Shown here piece by piece: positions 1 to 16,905 of a DNA stretch of 64,000 bases. A program made the position numbers and the translations under genes. The DNA is taken from the NCBI GenBank assembly GCA_009731375.1, contig BJOX01000286.1, positions 480,629-544,628 on the forward strand. The letters are read 5' to 3'. Under the pieces are notes generated by a model, which saw nothing but the letters and a program-made list of their open reading frames with translations, made no database searches and was not told where the DNA came from. The stretch comes from Paulinella micropora. Lineage: Eukaryota; Cercozoa; Imbricatea; Euglyphida. Positions within the stretch are counted from its first letter, which is position 1; each line of letters starts with the position of its first letter.

Positions 1-305
1 CGTGTCCGTCATCACGTGCCCCGCCAAGGCTCGGGCCCGAGGGGTACACCAACCCTCGAGCTTCATCCAAGGCGACCACTTTCGCGGCGGCCGGACTATA
101 GATAGATATGTTTAATCTATGGGCGTGGCTTAGCTTGAAAAGCCATGGCCTCCTATACTACCCCCGGACAAGAACTTTCAGCACCGGCCAAGCTGCACAC
201 CAACCACTGTCTCGCTGTGGTTGGTGTCTGTGCCCAGTTCAAGCCGAAAGGTAGCCGAGCCCTTTTGAACTATACGGGACAACACTAGAACACTCCCCAG
301 GAGCG

Positions 306-963
306 NNNNNNNNNNNNNNNNNNNNNNNNNNNNNNNNNNNNNNNNNNNNNNNNNNNNNNNNNNNNNNNNNNNNNNNNNNNNNNNNNNNNNNNNNNNNNNN
401 NNNNNNNNNNNNNNNNNNNNNNNNNNNNNNNNNNNNNNNNNNNNNNNNNNNNNNNNNNNNNNNNNNNNNNNNNNNNNNNNNNNNNNNNNNNNNNNNNNNN
501 NNNNNNNNNNNNNNNNNNNNNNNNNNNNNNNNNNNNNNNNNNNNNNNNNNNNNNNNNNNNNNNNNNNNNNNNNNNNNNNNNNNNNNNNNNNNNNNNNNNN
601 NNNNNNNNNNNNNNNNNNNNNNNNNNNNNNNNNNNNNNNNNNNNNNNNNNNNNNNNNNNNNNNNNNNNNNNNNNNNNNNNNNNNNNNNNNNNNNNNNNNN
701 NNNNNNNNNNNNNNNNNNNNNNNNNNNNNNNNNNNNNNNNNNNNNNNNNNNNNNNNNNNNNNNNNNNNNNNNNNNNNNNNNNNNNNNNNNNNNNNNNNNN
801 NNNNNNNNNNNNNNNNNNNNNNNNNNNNNNNNNNNNNNNNNNNNNNNNNNNNNNNNNNNNNNNNNNNNNNNNNNNNNNNNNNNNNNNNNNNNNNNNNNNN
901 NNNNNNNNNNNNNNNNNNNNNNNNNNNNNNNNNNNNNNNNNNNNNNNNNNNNNNNNNNNNNNN
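306..963. other. Assembly gap (658 N) followed by a (CT)n array
   Basis: The N run ends directly in a CT dinucleotide array (964-1012), so the gap is probably a collapsed GA/CT repeat. A possible 51-nt exon follows at 1014-1064, with an AG before it and a GTAAGT donor after it, then a (GTAG)n array to about 1130. Bases 1-305 hold ordinary host DNA in which I recognise no gene. Confidence 0.7.
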
Positions 964-1012
<49 letters not shown>

Positions 1013-1253
1013 GAGGCATGCTCGATTCTGACAGCAAAACGGACAGGCGCGGCTGCTGTCATAGGTAAGTAGGTAGGTAGGCAGGCAGGTAGGTAGGTAG
1101 GTAGGTAGGTAGGTAGGTAGGTACGTAGGTAGAATGGTAGTACTTAAGAACTAAACTTGTCAAATTTCTTGTTATCAGGTCCCTCCCCTCTCAAAATAAC
1201 CCTCTCCTGCGTTTCTTCTGGGTTGCAGTGCTCGCCCTTCCAGTGGTCTATCA

Positions 1254-1870
<617 letters not shown>

Positions 1871-1929
1871 AATCAAGAGCTCGGGCCACACTCCCCTGTC
1901 CTGGCCAGCGGGTCCATTTATGACAGTCA

Positions 1930-2640
1930 CTGCAATTTATGCCACTGCACGCGGCTTCACGAATGATATTTTGCAGGAATTTAGTTCTTTTCATGGTTGA
2001 AACATCAGGCCAAACAGAAAAATGTTCTTAGCTAGCACTGTTCATAAAGGGGAATGGCATTTAACTCGGTTTTGAAAAATTCCCAGTAAATGGATGAATA
2101 TCCGGGAATTCTTTCACTGAAATCCGCTAAATGCGACGAATTTTCAATAAATTTTTTATACCCTACAAACGGGCGATCACGGCAAAAAAAGTTTCATCCC
2201 CAGCTACCGTAAACTGGGGCGCAGGTACCAATATTCTTCCCTTTCACCGCAAACTGGAGCGCACGAAGGACAAGTGACGCAAAGCGTCACAGCAAGGCGC
2301 GAAGCGCACCGAACGAAAAGCTTTGGTGGCACCAATGACTAAGAAAGTGACGCAAAGCGTGGCAAGGCGCGAAGCGCACTGAAAATTCTTGTGCTGCCTT
2401 GTTTACCCAAAAGCCACAAACACATCTGCACCCTCAAGAACTAAAAGCTTCTCAAAAGGAGCGGTTGGGCAGCATGGTAGCGGTTGGAACCGTCACTCCG
2501 CCATATAGGTTTTACACGTGTGTAAATTTGCTGGGTTTTGCGTCAGCCTAACGGCTATGCTCCCCAAACGGATATGTCTGTACAAACGTGCCGGGTTTTA
2601 CGGCAGCCTAACAGGCTATGCTTTCCCAAAGGATATGTCT
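1930..2640. other. Unique spacer without recognisable gene
   Basis: About 700 bp of non-repetitive DNA. It contains two copies of a short segment reading gtgacgcaaagcgt...gcaaggcgcgaagcgcac (about 2274-2310 and 2346-2380) and two copies of a segment around ggctatgc...ggatatgtctgta (about 2551-2582 and 2612-2643). No extended reading frame or RNA gene was recognised. Confidence 0.5.
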
Positions 2641-2684
2641 GTAAGTCTGACTCTTTGATGTTTTTGTGAAGGAGCGAGCTGCAG

Positions 2685-9782
<7,098 letters not shown>

Positions 9783-9783
<1 letters not shown>

Positions 9784-9798
9784 CTATCTATCTATCTG

Positions 9799-9846
<48 letters not shown>

Positions 9847-9960
9847 CCTACCTACCTACCTATCTATCTATCTATCTATAGCCCCTGCCCAGTTACCTCC
9901 GGGTAACGAGGAGGAATGGATGCCTATGTCTTCGGATACGCAGCGGTGATAGAATAAACG

Positions 9961-10020
<60 letters not shown>

Positions 10021-10111
10021 AATCTATCTATCTATCTATCTATCTATCTAACTAACTAGGTACGTGGGCCGGCGGACAAGCAAGCAACCTACCTATCGGT
10101 ATCTATCTATA

Positions 10112-10184
<73 letters not shown>
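9783..10184. repeat. TCTA arrays with short unique spacers
   Basis: Three TCTA arrays (9783-9878, 9960-10055, 10098-10184). The spacer 9880-9958 contains cccagttacctccgggtaac...cggtgatagaataaac and resembles the spacer at about 7490-7560 (cctggtaggacgcctatggc...gctagataaac). No gene recognised. Confidence 0.85.
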
Positions 10185-10579
10185 GTGGGGTGCCTTATGT
10201 GTGCCTAGCCATACGCCTATGAGTCACATGCCGAAATAGCGACGGGAAGCACAATCCTGTTCCCTCAGGGTGCCCTTTCTCGCTTGTTGAGCCCGGAATA
10301 AAACCCACAGTGCTCTGTCGGTTTATACTAGACTGTCGACAGTCTCGAAACTCCATCTGCTTACTGGGCCCTCTGTAATGGAGGTGGGAGCTCGTTCTGC
10401 AAGGGGCGCTTTATGGAACGAGCCCTGGCCCCGCCTGGTACTAGGGAGCTTTGGTATCGCCTGTATCAGTCCCTTCCGTGCAAACATCACGGCTTAGCTG
10501 GGCATCGGGTCAATACTTTACAGACTTCCTTGGTTGACGAAATCAGAAGCTCCTTTTTTCTGACATTAGTCGATATCTC
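10185..10579 (-). repeat. GATA-flanked 395-bp cassette, copy C (complete, inverted)
   Basis: Reverse complement of copy B with few differences. It begins gtggggtgccttatgtgtgc and ends attagtcgatatctc, immediately followed by a TCTA (= GATA) array. Its presence in both orientations with the same terminal GATA arrays suggests that the cassette and array move or recombine together. Confidence 0.85.
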
Positions 10580-10621
<42 letters not shown>

Positions 10622-10787
10622 TTTTCTATCTATTTTTCTATCTATTTACCTACCCATCTTTCTATCTTTCTATCCATCTAGGTTTCTAGGAAACGATCGA
10701 GGTGGCCCATACTTAAGCAGCGAACGCATGCCCCGAGATTGGACCTATCCGTTCGGAGATAAACAAGTCTAATAAATGAAATGACAG

Positions 10788-10834
<47 letters not shown>

Positions 10835-10930
10835 TACAGAGACAGAGACAGAGACAGAGAAGCAGAGACAGAGAAGCAGAGACAGAGAGGCAGAGACACA
10901 GAGACAGAGACACAGAGACAGAGACACAGA
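10580..10930. repeat. TCTA array, then GA/GACAGA array
   Basis: TCTA with TTTC and TACC variants (10580-10680), about 110 bp of unique DNA, then GA, GACA and AGACAGAG repeats (10793-10930). Confidence 0.85.
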
Positions 10931-12982
10931 GACAAAGGCGAGAACTTGAAACAGAATACCGCGACCGCTGTAGTTCAATATCATTTGCCTAGACAGTTTT
11001 TTGTCCCTTTCTTCAATCATGAGTCATCTCAGGGAAGGATCAGTGAGCCACCTCGTTTTCACAGGACGGTCCGACCGGCCACAATCTATGAAGCGTGTCA
11101 TCATCGGAGTCTCAATCACTCTGAATCATAATGTGGCGTGACTCTTAGAATTTTATGAAGTTGCCGACGCCGATGGCTCAGGTGACGGGCTTCAGTAAAT
11201 ATTAATAAAACCACCTCGTAGCATATGCCCCGTCGTAACGCCAAACTTCAGTGGCCGCGGCTTCTTTTCAAATTAATCAGTATACAGTACCGTAGTACTA
11301 CACACTGATGATCACTAATATTATGAAGTAGGTAGATTGATGACGCCTTGTTAGGTAATAGGTTGGTAACTAATATCTCCATGTATTTAACCGGGTTATA
11401 CGGTTAGATCCCGTATCAGAACAATAAATCCAATCCAGCTTTGTGGACCCGGGGGGCCGAGTGGGTATATCTGCCCCCACAAAGTGTGTCCAGTTATTGT
11501 TCCGTTCTTAATAGCTACCATTCGTTTCAGTCGTCCGTTATATACTGTTGGACGAGGTATATGTGCGACTAACTTAATAATCTGCCGTATACTAGCTATG
11601 GCCTACAGTAGAAACTTTATTGAGAAAGTGCGCCAAGGGAACGGCCCGAATACTTACTAGGCCGGACATAAGCAATTCCTCTAACGATACACATTCATAT
11701 GTTTTTTTAAGCATTTTAAGCGTTGGTAAAATGGAGGCAACTATAACTTTTCGAGTTTTTAAAAAAATTTTAATCACATTGTTTTATTGTAAAGATCACG
11801 ATGAGATAGCTGAAAAGAAAAATCATTTGAAATTCAAATTTTTTTAACGGTTTAAAATTTTGTGTCTTGTGTATTTAAAAAATTTATCATGCCAATTTTG
11901 TCTATAATTCGCGATAGTTTGGTTGGCAGTAATATAGATTGTGATCTTTCTGAATCTGCAGCCCTTTTGAAAAAAGAAGCAGTACTTCAGAAGCCTTAGT
12001 TTCCTGTGTATTTTTGTGTTCAAAGTTTTTAGACCTTTTACCCTAAAAAATGTTCAGGCCGGTCCAGGCCATGCCAGCCAAAAAGCCAAATCCTGTCAAC
12101 TTTTTTTAAGAACCTGCGCAGTCTGGCGGCACTTTTTGAGGAAGCTCGGCACCATCTTCAAATGCCTCAGCGTCCCAAGCCTCGTTGCAGATCTTGGACA
12201 AACTGCAAGACTTGGGACAAGAACAAGAAGAGGACTGAAAAAGAAAAACGTGCTGACACCTTGGGGGAAAAAAGAGCCAAGTTAGACGACCAAGAGCGAG
12301 TGGCAGAGGCAAGACAAGCGTCCTCCAATTATGGCAGGAACACAGGCACTTTAGTGGGGGCAGAGCTCCAAGAGGAGCAGAGTTTGGGGCGGAATTTTGA
12401 AATGGATTTTTGTGTGATGACGCCCAAAGGGGCTGGGGTGAATTACATGACCAGAAAGGAGTACTGGGCGAGTGTAGAGAGGGAGAAGATGACGCCAATA
12501 GAAGTGCCAGATGCGCGTGGGTGTGTGGGTAGAACAGGAGAGCCATACTGCGAGAGATGTGGAAGTGGCAGGAGACAGATGATAGGTGTAGAATAGATAA
12601 GTATGTGACGGGGAAAGACATAGTGCTAGTGTGTAGGGTGCCCAAGATCAGAAAGGAAGCCAAGGTGTCCAAGCAGACTCCTGTAACTTCCTCGCTTGTC
12701 CTTGTCCAACAGTGGCAAAAAGCTTGAGACTAATCACCACGGTGTGGAGGGTGGTCCCCGTCTTGCAACCATCCCCAGAGTCAACGCCATGCAGTTTTGG
12801 TGTGGCCCCCCCCGGCTCAACCTCAGGCAAATAACGACGCTCATAGTAGGCGAAGATACGCGCAGGGTCCGCGCTGACGGAAGGGCCATCCTGAGGCAAC
12901 GAGCCCAAAATCGGTATTGATCGTCGCGGTAAGCTGCCTTTTTGTTTTAGCGTTCTAAAAAAAACAAGAAAAGAAAAAAAGG
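10931..12982. other. Host DNA, one unassigned open frame
   Basis: Two kilobases of mixed-composition DNA with little simple repeat. A plus-strand open frame of 144 codons (12162-12596) is basic and contains YCERCGSG, a possible half zinc finger, but I do not recognise a family, and flanking frames suggest decay. No RNA gene recognised. The region may be remains of a transposable element; that is a guess. Confidence 0.35.
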
Positions 12983-13070
12983 NNNNNNNNNNNNNNNNNN
13001 NNNNNNNNNNNNNNNNNNNNNNNNNNNNNNNNNNNNNNNNNNNNNNNGGGGGGGGGGGGGGGGGGGGGGG
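12983..13070. other. Assembly gap ending in a poly-G run
   Basis: 65 N (12983-13047) followed by 23 G. The gap probably reflects failure to sequence through the homopolymer. Confidence 0.8.
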
Positions 13071-13481
13071 ATGGTACCCGGGCCATCTTCAGAAACGGAG
13101 GGGCCACGCACTTCAGCAGGAGCTTCAACGTCGCGTCTGAAAGACCCTTGAGATCTGCCATTAAAATGAGCTTGAAGCAAAGCTGACGAATATGATGATC
13201 GGAGGGCTTGTAGAGAGAGCGCAGGATTCCCATAGACTGAAGTAGCACGGTAATCTTCGGAGTCGTCCTGGTCGAGGTGAGCGCTGCTGAGCTGCATGCT
13301 CTGAAACGCGCCCACCATCTCATTTGTGCGTCTCGCCCTCTGCTTGACAGTCTTGCTGTTGATCTTCTGCCCCTTCCGACAACGAGGGCCTCAGCTGATG
13401 ATGTACTCGGCGTAGCGTGTAGTATAGCGCTGCATCTGCATGCGAGATCTTCCTTGCCCGTTGGTCCACGCTTGGTCAGGA
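13071..13481 (-). CDS. Possible host exon next to the provirus
   Basis: On the minus strand, from 13390 downward, one frame encodes a plausible sequence including MVGAFQSMQLSSAHLDQDDS and ending EDGPG, followed by a potential donor (gtaccatc). An alternative frame encodes SDHHIRQLCFKLILMADLKG, so the true frame is undecided. A TGA separates the first frame from an open stretch upstream (13391-13480). No family recognised. If it is an exon, it is downstream of exon 42008-42076 in the same transcription direction and the provirus lies between them. Confidence 0.3.
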
Positions 13482-13513
13482 CTTTGGCATTGGAAGGCAG
13501 TATCAGCGGCTCC

Positions 13514-13514
<1 letters not shown>

Positions 13515-13567
<53 letters not shown>
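13515..13567. repeat. (TA)n tract at left provirus border
   Basis: An AT dinucleotide run with a single TG interruption abuts the left palindrome. A similar TA run with TG interruptions lies outside the right palindrome (41968-42000). The element may have inserted in, or duplicated, a TA microsatellite. Confidence 0.8.
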
Positions 13568-13570
<3 letters not shown>

Positions 13571-13572
13571 AC

Positions 13573-13820
13573 ACATAGAAAACATACATAGAAATCAAAA
13601 AAGTGTCAAATGTTTAACGTAAATTTATCAAACTAAGCACATTAAGAGAGATTACGACGAAAAGACACATAAACCATATTTTTATTTCATAAAAATATAT
13701 ATAAACTGCGTGTATATGGTTTATGTGTCTTTTCGTCGTAATCTCTCTTAATGTGCTTAGTTTGATAAATTTACGTTAAACATTTGACACTTTTTTGATT
13801 TCTATGTATGTTTTCTATGT
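13573..13820. repeat. Left terminal palindrome with 34-nt loop
   Basis: Arms 13573-13679 and 13714-13820 are perfect reverse complements (107 nt each), ending inward in aaaccatat / atatggttt. The central 34 nt (13680-13713) are not palindromic. The right arm runs into an N gap (13821-13839), so the true arm is probably longer. The arms match the inner part of the right-end palindrome, and the central loop is the reverse complement of the right-end loop, as expected for the ends of an inverted-terminal genome. Confidence 0.93.
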
Positions 13821-13854
13821 NNNNNNNNNNNNNNNNNNNGGGGGGGTAGGGGGG
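13821..13854. other. Gap and poly-G tract between palindrome and TIR
   Basis: 19 N followed by GGGGGGGTAGGGGGG. The mirror position at the right end (41569-41594) has CCCCCCTACCCCCCC followed by 10 N. A long G/C homopolymer therefore sits between the palindrome and the TIR at both ends and seems to have broken the assembly. Confidence 0.75.
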
Positions 13855-14109
13855 ATACACATAAAAAATACAAAAAAAATATTTTCTCGCGGAAGTAAGG
13901 ACATAGTTTGAATGAAAAACCTGTCCAGACAGAATTCTGATTTTCTGTTTTTAGCCTACAAACAGCCCAACACCGCGGTGTTGGGGTGTTGCTGGTGATA
14001 TTCCCGGAAATAGAATTTTCTAGAATTCTGGAATATTTTATCCTTTTCCTTTTTTGACCAAAATTGGTGGCATCGGCTCAGCCATAACGATATTATTTTG
14101 CTAATGTGA

Positions 14110-14541
14110 TCAAAATTGAAGGCATCTTAAAAATTCAATAGTAGATTCCATTTCTCTCTGCTCCTCTCTCTGCTCCTCCGTCATTTTCTCCATCTGCTCC
14201 TCTTTCTGCTTCTCTGCCTCTTCCTCTTTCTGCTTGAGATATTCTTCTTTGTATTTATCTAATATTTCCTTATTAGTGTCTCTGTATTTCTTTTGTTGCT
14301 CTTGGATCTTATCCTTATTTAATGTATAATATTCCCTTCGCTGTTTATTTATCTTGTCCTTATTTGCTTCTCTATATTTTTTTTGCTGTTCTTTAACCTT
14401 CTCCTTGTTATTTTCCCTATATTTTTTTCGCTGTTCTTTAAGCCTCTCCTTGTGTTTCATTTGATATCTTTCCATGTATCGTTGCTGTCGGGGATCGGGG
14501 GCGTTTAGAAAAACCTTTAGTTCTTCTATGGTATAACTCAT
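14110..14541 (-). CDS. TIR-encoded basic coiled-coil repeat protein (left copy)
   Basis: 143 codons, ATG at 14541, identical to the copy at 40883-41314. After an N-terminal segment (MSYTIEELKVFLNAPDPRQQ) come about four tandem 15-residue units of the type KEQxKKYREANKDKI, then a K/E/Q-rich tail ending in EFLRCLQF. The composition predicts a long charged helix or coiled coil, possibly binding nucleic acid. Similar short K/E/Y/N-rich repeat proteins are common in PLVs and algal giant viruses, but I know no assigned function. It is transcribed toward the telomere. Being in the TIR, it is present twice per genome and both copies are intact. Confidence 0.7.
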   Translation of the reverse strand: MSYTIEELKVFLNAPDPRQQRYMERYQMKHKERLKEQRKKYRENNKEKVKEQQKKYREANKDKINKQRREYYTLNKDKIQEQQKKYRDTNKEILDKYKEEYLKQKEEEAEKQKEEQMEKMTEEQREEQREMESTIEFLRCLQF

Positions 14542-14673
14542 ACTTTATACTATACATAGTATGTGTTTAATACTTAATATATAATTCAATGAGTGAGGAA
14601 AAGAGCGGGCGTGCATAGCAAACGAAAGGATGAATATAAGAGCAGGGCGAGTGAAAATATCTTCTCCTGTTGC

Positions 14674-14980
14674 TGTCCGACCTTAAGGTCGGCCGTGTCC
14701 GAGTCGGTTTTTCAAAGGTCGGCCACTTTTCGGTTATTGAATTTCAATATTTATTGTATAATACTTCTTCCTATTTCACCTGTCCGACCTGTCCGACCTT
14801 TTATTAAAAATAAATAAATTTTCCGAGAGGGGGGGGTACTCTCTACTATACACTCCAAAAATTTCTTTTAAAAAAAAGGGTCGGACTCGGACAACCCTAG
14901 ACACTATTAATACTAAGAAGAATTGTCGCACATAGCCTGCTCAATACCACTCTCAAGTGTCCGAGTCGCCACAACGGCGT
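14674..14980. promoter_or_regulatory. Cluster of GTCCGA/TCGGAC motifs in left TIR
   Basis: Within 300 bp there are at least eight occurrences of a short motif in both orientations: gtccgacc, aaggtcggcc (twice), gtccgagtcgg, tandem gtccgacctgtccgacct, ggtcggactcggac and gtccgagtcg. The rest of the TIR is AT-rich, so the GC motifs stand out. The same cluster is mirrored in the right TIR. The arrangement resembles iterons or operator arrays bound by a dimeric protein; whether it serves as origin, promoter or packaging signal is unknown. Confidence 0.55.
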
Positions 14981-15053
14981 TTTCGTATTTTTGAAGACGG
15001 GCGGATTTTCTATTTAAAATAATTAAAATAATATAATTATATATGTAAGAGAC

Positions 15054-15272
15054 ATGACAGATATTATAGCACGATTACCATATGATTTGCAAGAATATAT
15101 AAAACATTTTTTGTTTAATCGTGATTTACCAACAGAAGATTACGAATTATGCGACAATTGCGGACTTACTTTATCTGTTGTAGAAAGTCCAATAATATAC
15201 GCTCAGAATATGAAGTGGTATTTCAATTACTATTGTTTTTGCTCTAGAAAATGTATAAGTGAATATTTTTGA
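15054..15272 (+). CDS. Small zinc-finger protein, F-box-like N-terminus (paralogue 1)
   Basis: 72 codons, ATG at 15054 at the exact TIR boundary. The N-terminus IIARLPYDLQEYIKHFLF has the LPxD(L/I)xxxIxxF pattern of F-box-like helices in viral proteins. It is followed by CDNCGL and, near the C-terminus, CSRKC, giving a four-cysteine zinc site (CxxC...CxxxC). The protein at 16606-16881 on the opposite strand has the same plan. A role in host ubiquitin-ligase recruitment is possible by analogy with F-box proteins, but the resemblance is short and the function is unproven. Confidence 0.6.
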   Translation: MTDIIARLPYDLQEYIKHFLFNRDLPTEDYELCDNCGLTLSVVESPIIYAQNMKWYFNYYCFCSRKCISEYF

Positions 15273-15308
15273 CATATAAAAATATAGACTTGTCTATTAT
15301 ATACTAAG

Positions 15309-16575
15309 ATGTGGAACGAAGATGACAGGAAATTTGTTAGGCAGTTAAAAGTTGCTACTACTGAAAGTAAAATTTATGAAGTCGTGTCCAACTTCTACGA
15401 TAGTGAGTTGAAACCAAGTATCGCTTTTCATAATGCTATTATATCGCTATTTAGCACACCAACGAGTGATGAAGATGTGCTTGAGGCACTAAAAGTCATA
15501 TATCCGAAATATGCTATTGTGTATCCAAATTTGAATAGTAGAAGACAAAGACTTTCTGAGGTGAGAAAAAAAGCAATAGAGCCTTACCAAAGTGAAAAAG
15601 TATATGAAATGAGCAAAATGGATAAATATTTTAATCTGAATGAAGACGAGCTGATTGATATCGTTGAGGGGTATAAGAAAGATGTCAAAGCCAAAAATGA
15701 ACAAAAAATACAAATTGATGTCCGTGATGTAATGGCTAAAATGAACGATATGATATTAAGTAATGACCCTTATCTGAAACTACTTGCTTTGATGGTAGCG
15801 ATTGGAGCAAGGCCTGTGGAAATATTTGACAAAAACACATATGAATTGATACCAGATAAACCTTCTTGGTTGCGAGTAAATAACCTAGCAAAAAAGAGGG
15901 AAGGACAAAAAAAGAATTGGACTGAGAAGCCTGTTGTCCTTTTTACTCCCCAGTTTGTAATAGAAAAAGTAATTCAATACGGGACCATTTCAAAAAGAAA
16001 AAAGCAGTTATCATCAACAGCGATGGTGTGCTTGATAAACAAAAGAATAATGAACTAAACAAAAGAATAATCAAAATCTTCCCTTGGCTATCGGAATACA
16101 CACAAAAGAGTTGTTGCGGAAACTATATGCTAGTTTGTCGTATAGTAATTTCGCCAATCCGAAATTAGAGAATTTTAATACGTGGGTAAGCAATGTATTG
16201 GGACACGGCGATATGCTCACCAGTTTTAGTTATACTTGGGTTAATGTGGCCGACCCTGAAGAAATTAAGGCAGAAGGGATTAAAACAGAATTAGAGGAGT
16301 TGAGACGCAAAATAGATTTATGTCTGAATTTAAATAATACTAATGAAACTGAAAGCGAAAACGGAGACGAAGAAAGCAAATATCAACCATTAGGAAAAAG
16401 CGCTAGCAGAGAGGATAAGTATAAATTGCTTGAGCAGATTTACAATGATAACCCGAATATTACAAATACTAAACAAGAAAGATACGCGGGATTGGAGCCG
16501 TTATTGTCAATAAGTTTATCAAAGAGAAAAAAGAAGCGCCACAAAAAGAACAAACGGAGGAAGCAAAGCCGTTAA
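15309..16575 (+). CDS. Tyrosine recombinase, possible protelomerase (two frameshifts)
   Basis: ATG at 15309. The first frame (to 16058) holds LLALMVAIGARPVEIFD, the box I region with the catalytic Arg. The last frame (to 16575) holds VSNVLGHGDMLTSFSYTWVNV, with the His of box II and the likely Tyr nucleophile, then a basic tail rich in Lys/Arg. The segment between them is open in the remaining frame. Two single-base shifts are therefore needed: one near the A-runs at 15990-16003 and one near 16085-16100. ARP(V/I)E(I/L) and the short spacing to the terminal Tyr fit tyrosine recombinases including TelA/ResT-type protelomerases. Such enzymes are reported in some PLVs, and the palindromic ends support that role. 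It could instead be the integrase. Either way this copy looks non-functional if the shifts are real. Confidence 0.65.
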
Positions 16576-16605
16576 GAAGAAGCACAAGAAATAAAAACAA
16601 AAAGA

Positions 16606-16881
16606 TTAATACTTAACAACGATTAAAGGCGGTTCCCCATATCTTGCTCTAATATTAGACTCTCGTCTATAGCATTTAATAGAGCAGATTGTGAAAAACT
16701 CAATACTATCTACACCATAAAAATTACCTGCTATAATAGGAGGGTGCGACTGGAATGTGCGAGACAAGCCACATATATTACAAAATTCTTCTTCATAATT
16801 CGGCTGGGGCATTTCTAAAGAAACAAATGTTCTTATGTGTCCAACTATATCACTCGGCAATTCGCGTATTATTATTGACAT
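16606..16881 (-). CDS. Small zinc-finger protein, F-box-like N-terminus (paralogue 2)
   Basis: 91 codons, ATG at 16881. Same plan as the 15054 gene: IIRELPSDIVGHIRTFV at the N-terminus, FCNICGL and then CSIKC. It is intact and divergently transcribed from the gene at 16906, with only 24 bp between the start codons. Two diverged paralogues flank the recombinase gene. Function unknown; zinc binding is inferred from the cysteine pairs. Confidence 0.6.
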   Translation of the reverse strand: MSIIIRELPSDIVGHIRTFVSLEMPQPNYEEEFCNICGLSRTFQSHPPIIAGNFYGVDSIEFFTICSIKCYRRESNIRARYGEPPLIVVKY

Positions 16882-16905
16882 GTTTTATATAATATAAAAT
16901 ATAAA
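16882..16905. promoter_or_regulatory. Shared 24-bp divergent promoter region
   Basis: Only gttttatataatataaaata plus a few A/T bases separate two divergent start codons. Both promoters must overlap here or extend into the genes. A TATA-like tatataatata is present on both strands. Confidence 0.4.

Larger units (their letters stand above)
13840..15055 (+). repeat. Left terminal inverted repeat (about 1.2 kb)
   Basis: 13840-15055 is the reverse complement of 40368-41584 with only a handful of differences, for example catagcctgc versus catagcatgc near 14930 and ccctagac versus ccctggac near 14896. Each copy holds the 143-codon gene and the GTCCGA motif cluster. The inner boundary falls at the start codon of the first unique gene on the left (15054) and two bases upstream of the start codon on the right (40366). 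Confidence 0.93.

Noticed and set aside
2274-2400. CRISPR-like direct repeats
   Set aside because: Only two diverged copies without regular spacers, in eukaryotic DNA; no array or cas genes anywhere in the window.
14593-14817. 74-codon frame in both TIRs (beginning MRKRAGVHSK)
   Set aside because: Starts at a non-ATG codon, overlaps the motif array, and has no recognisable features; it may be chance within the TIR.
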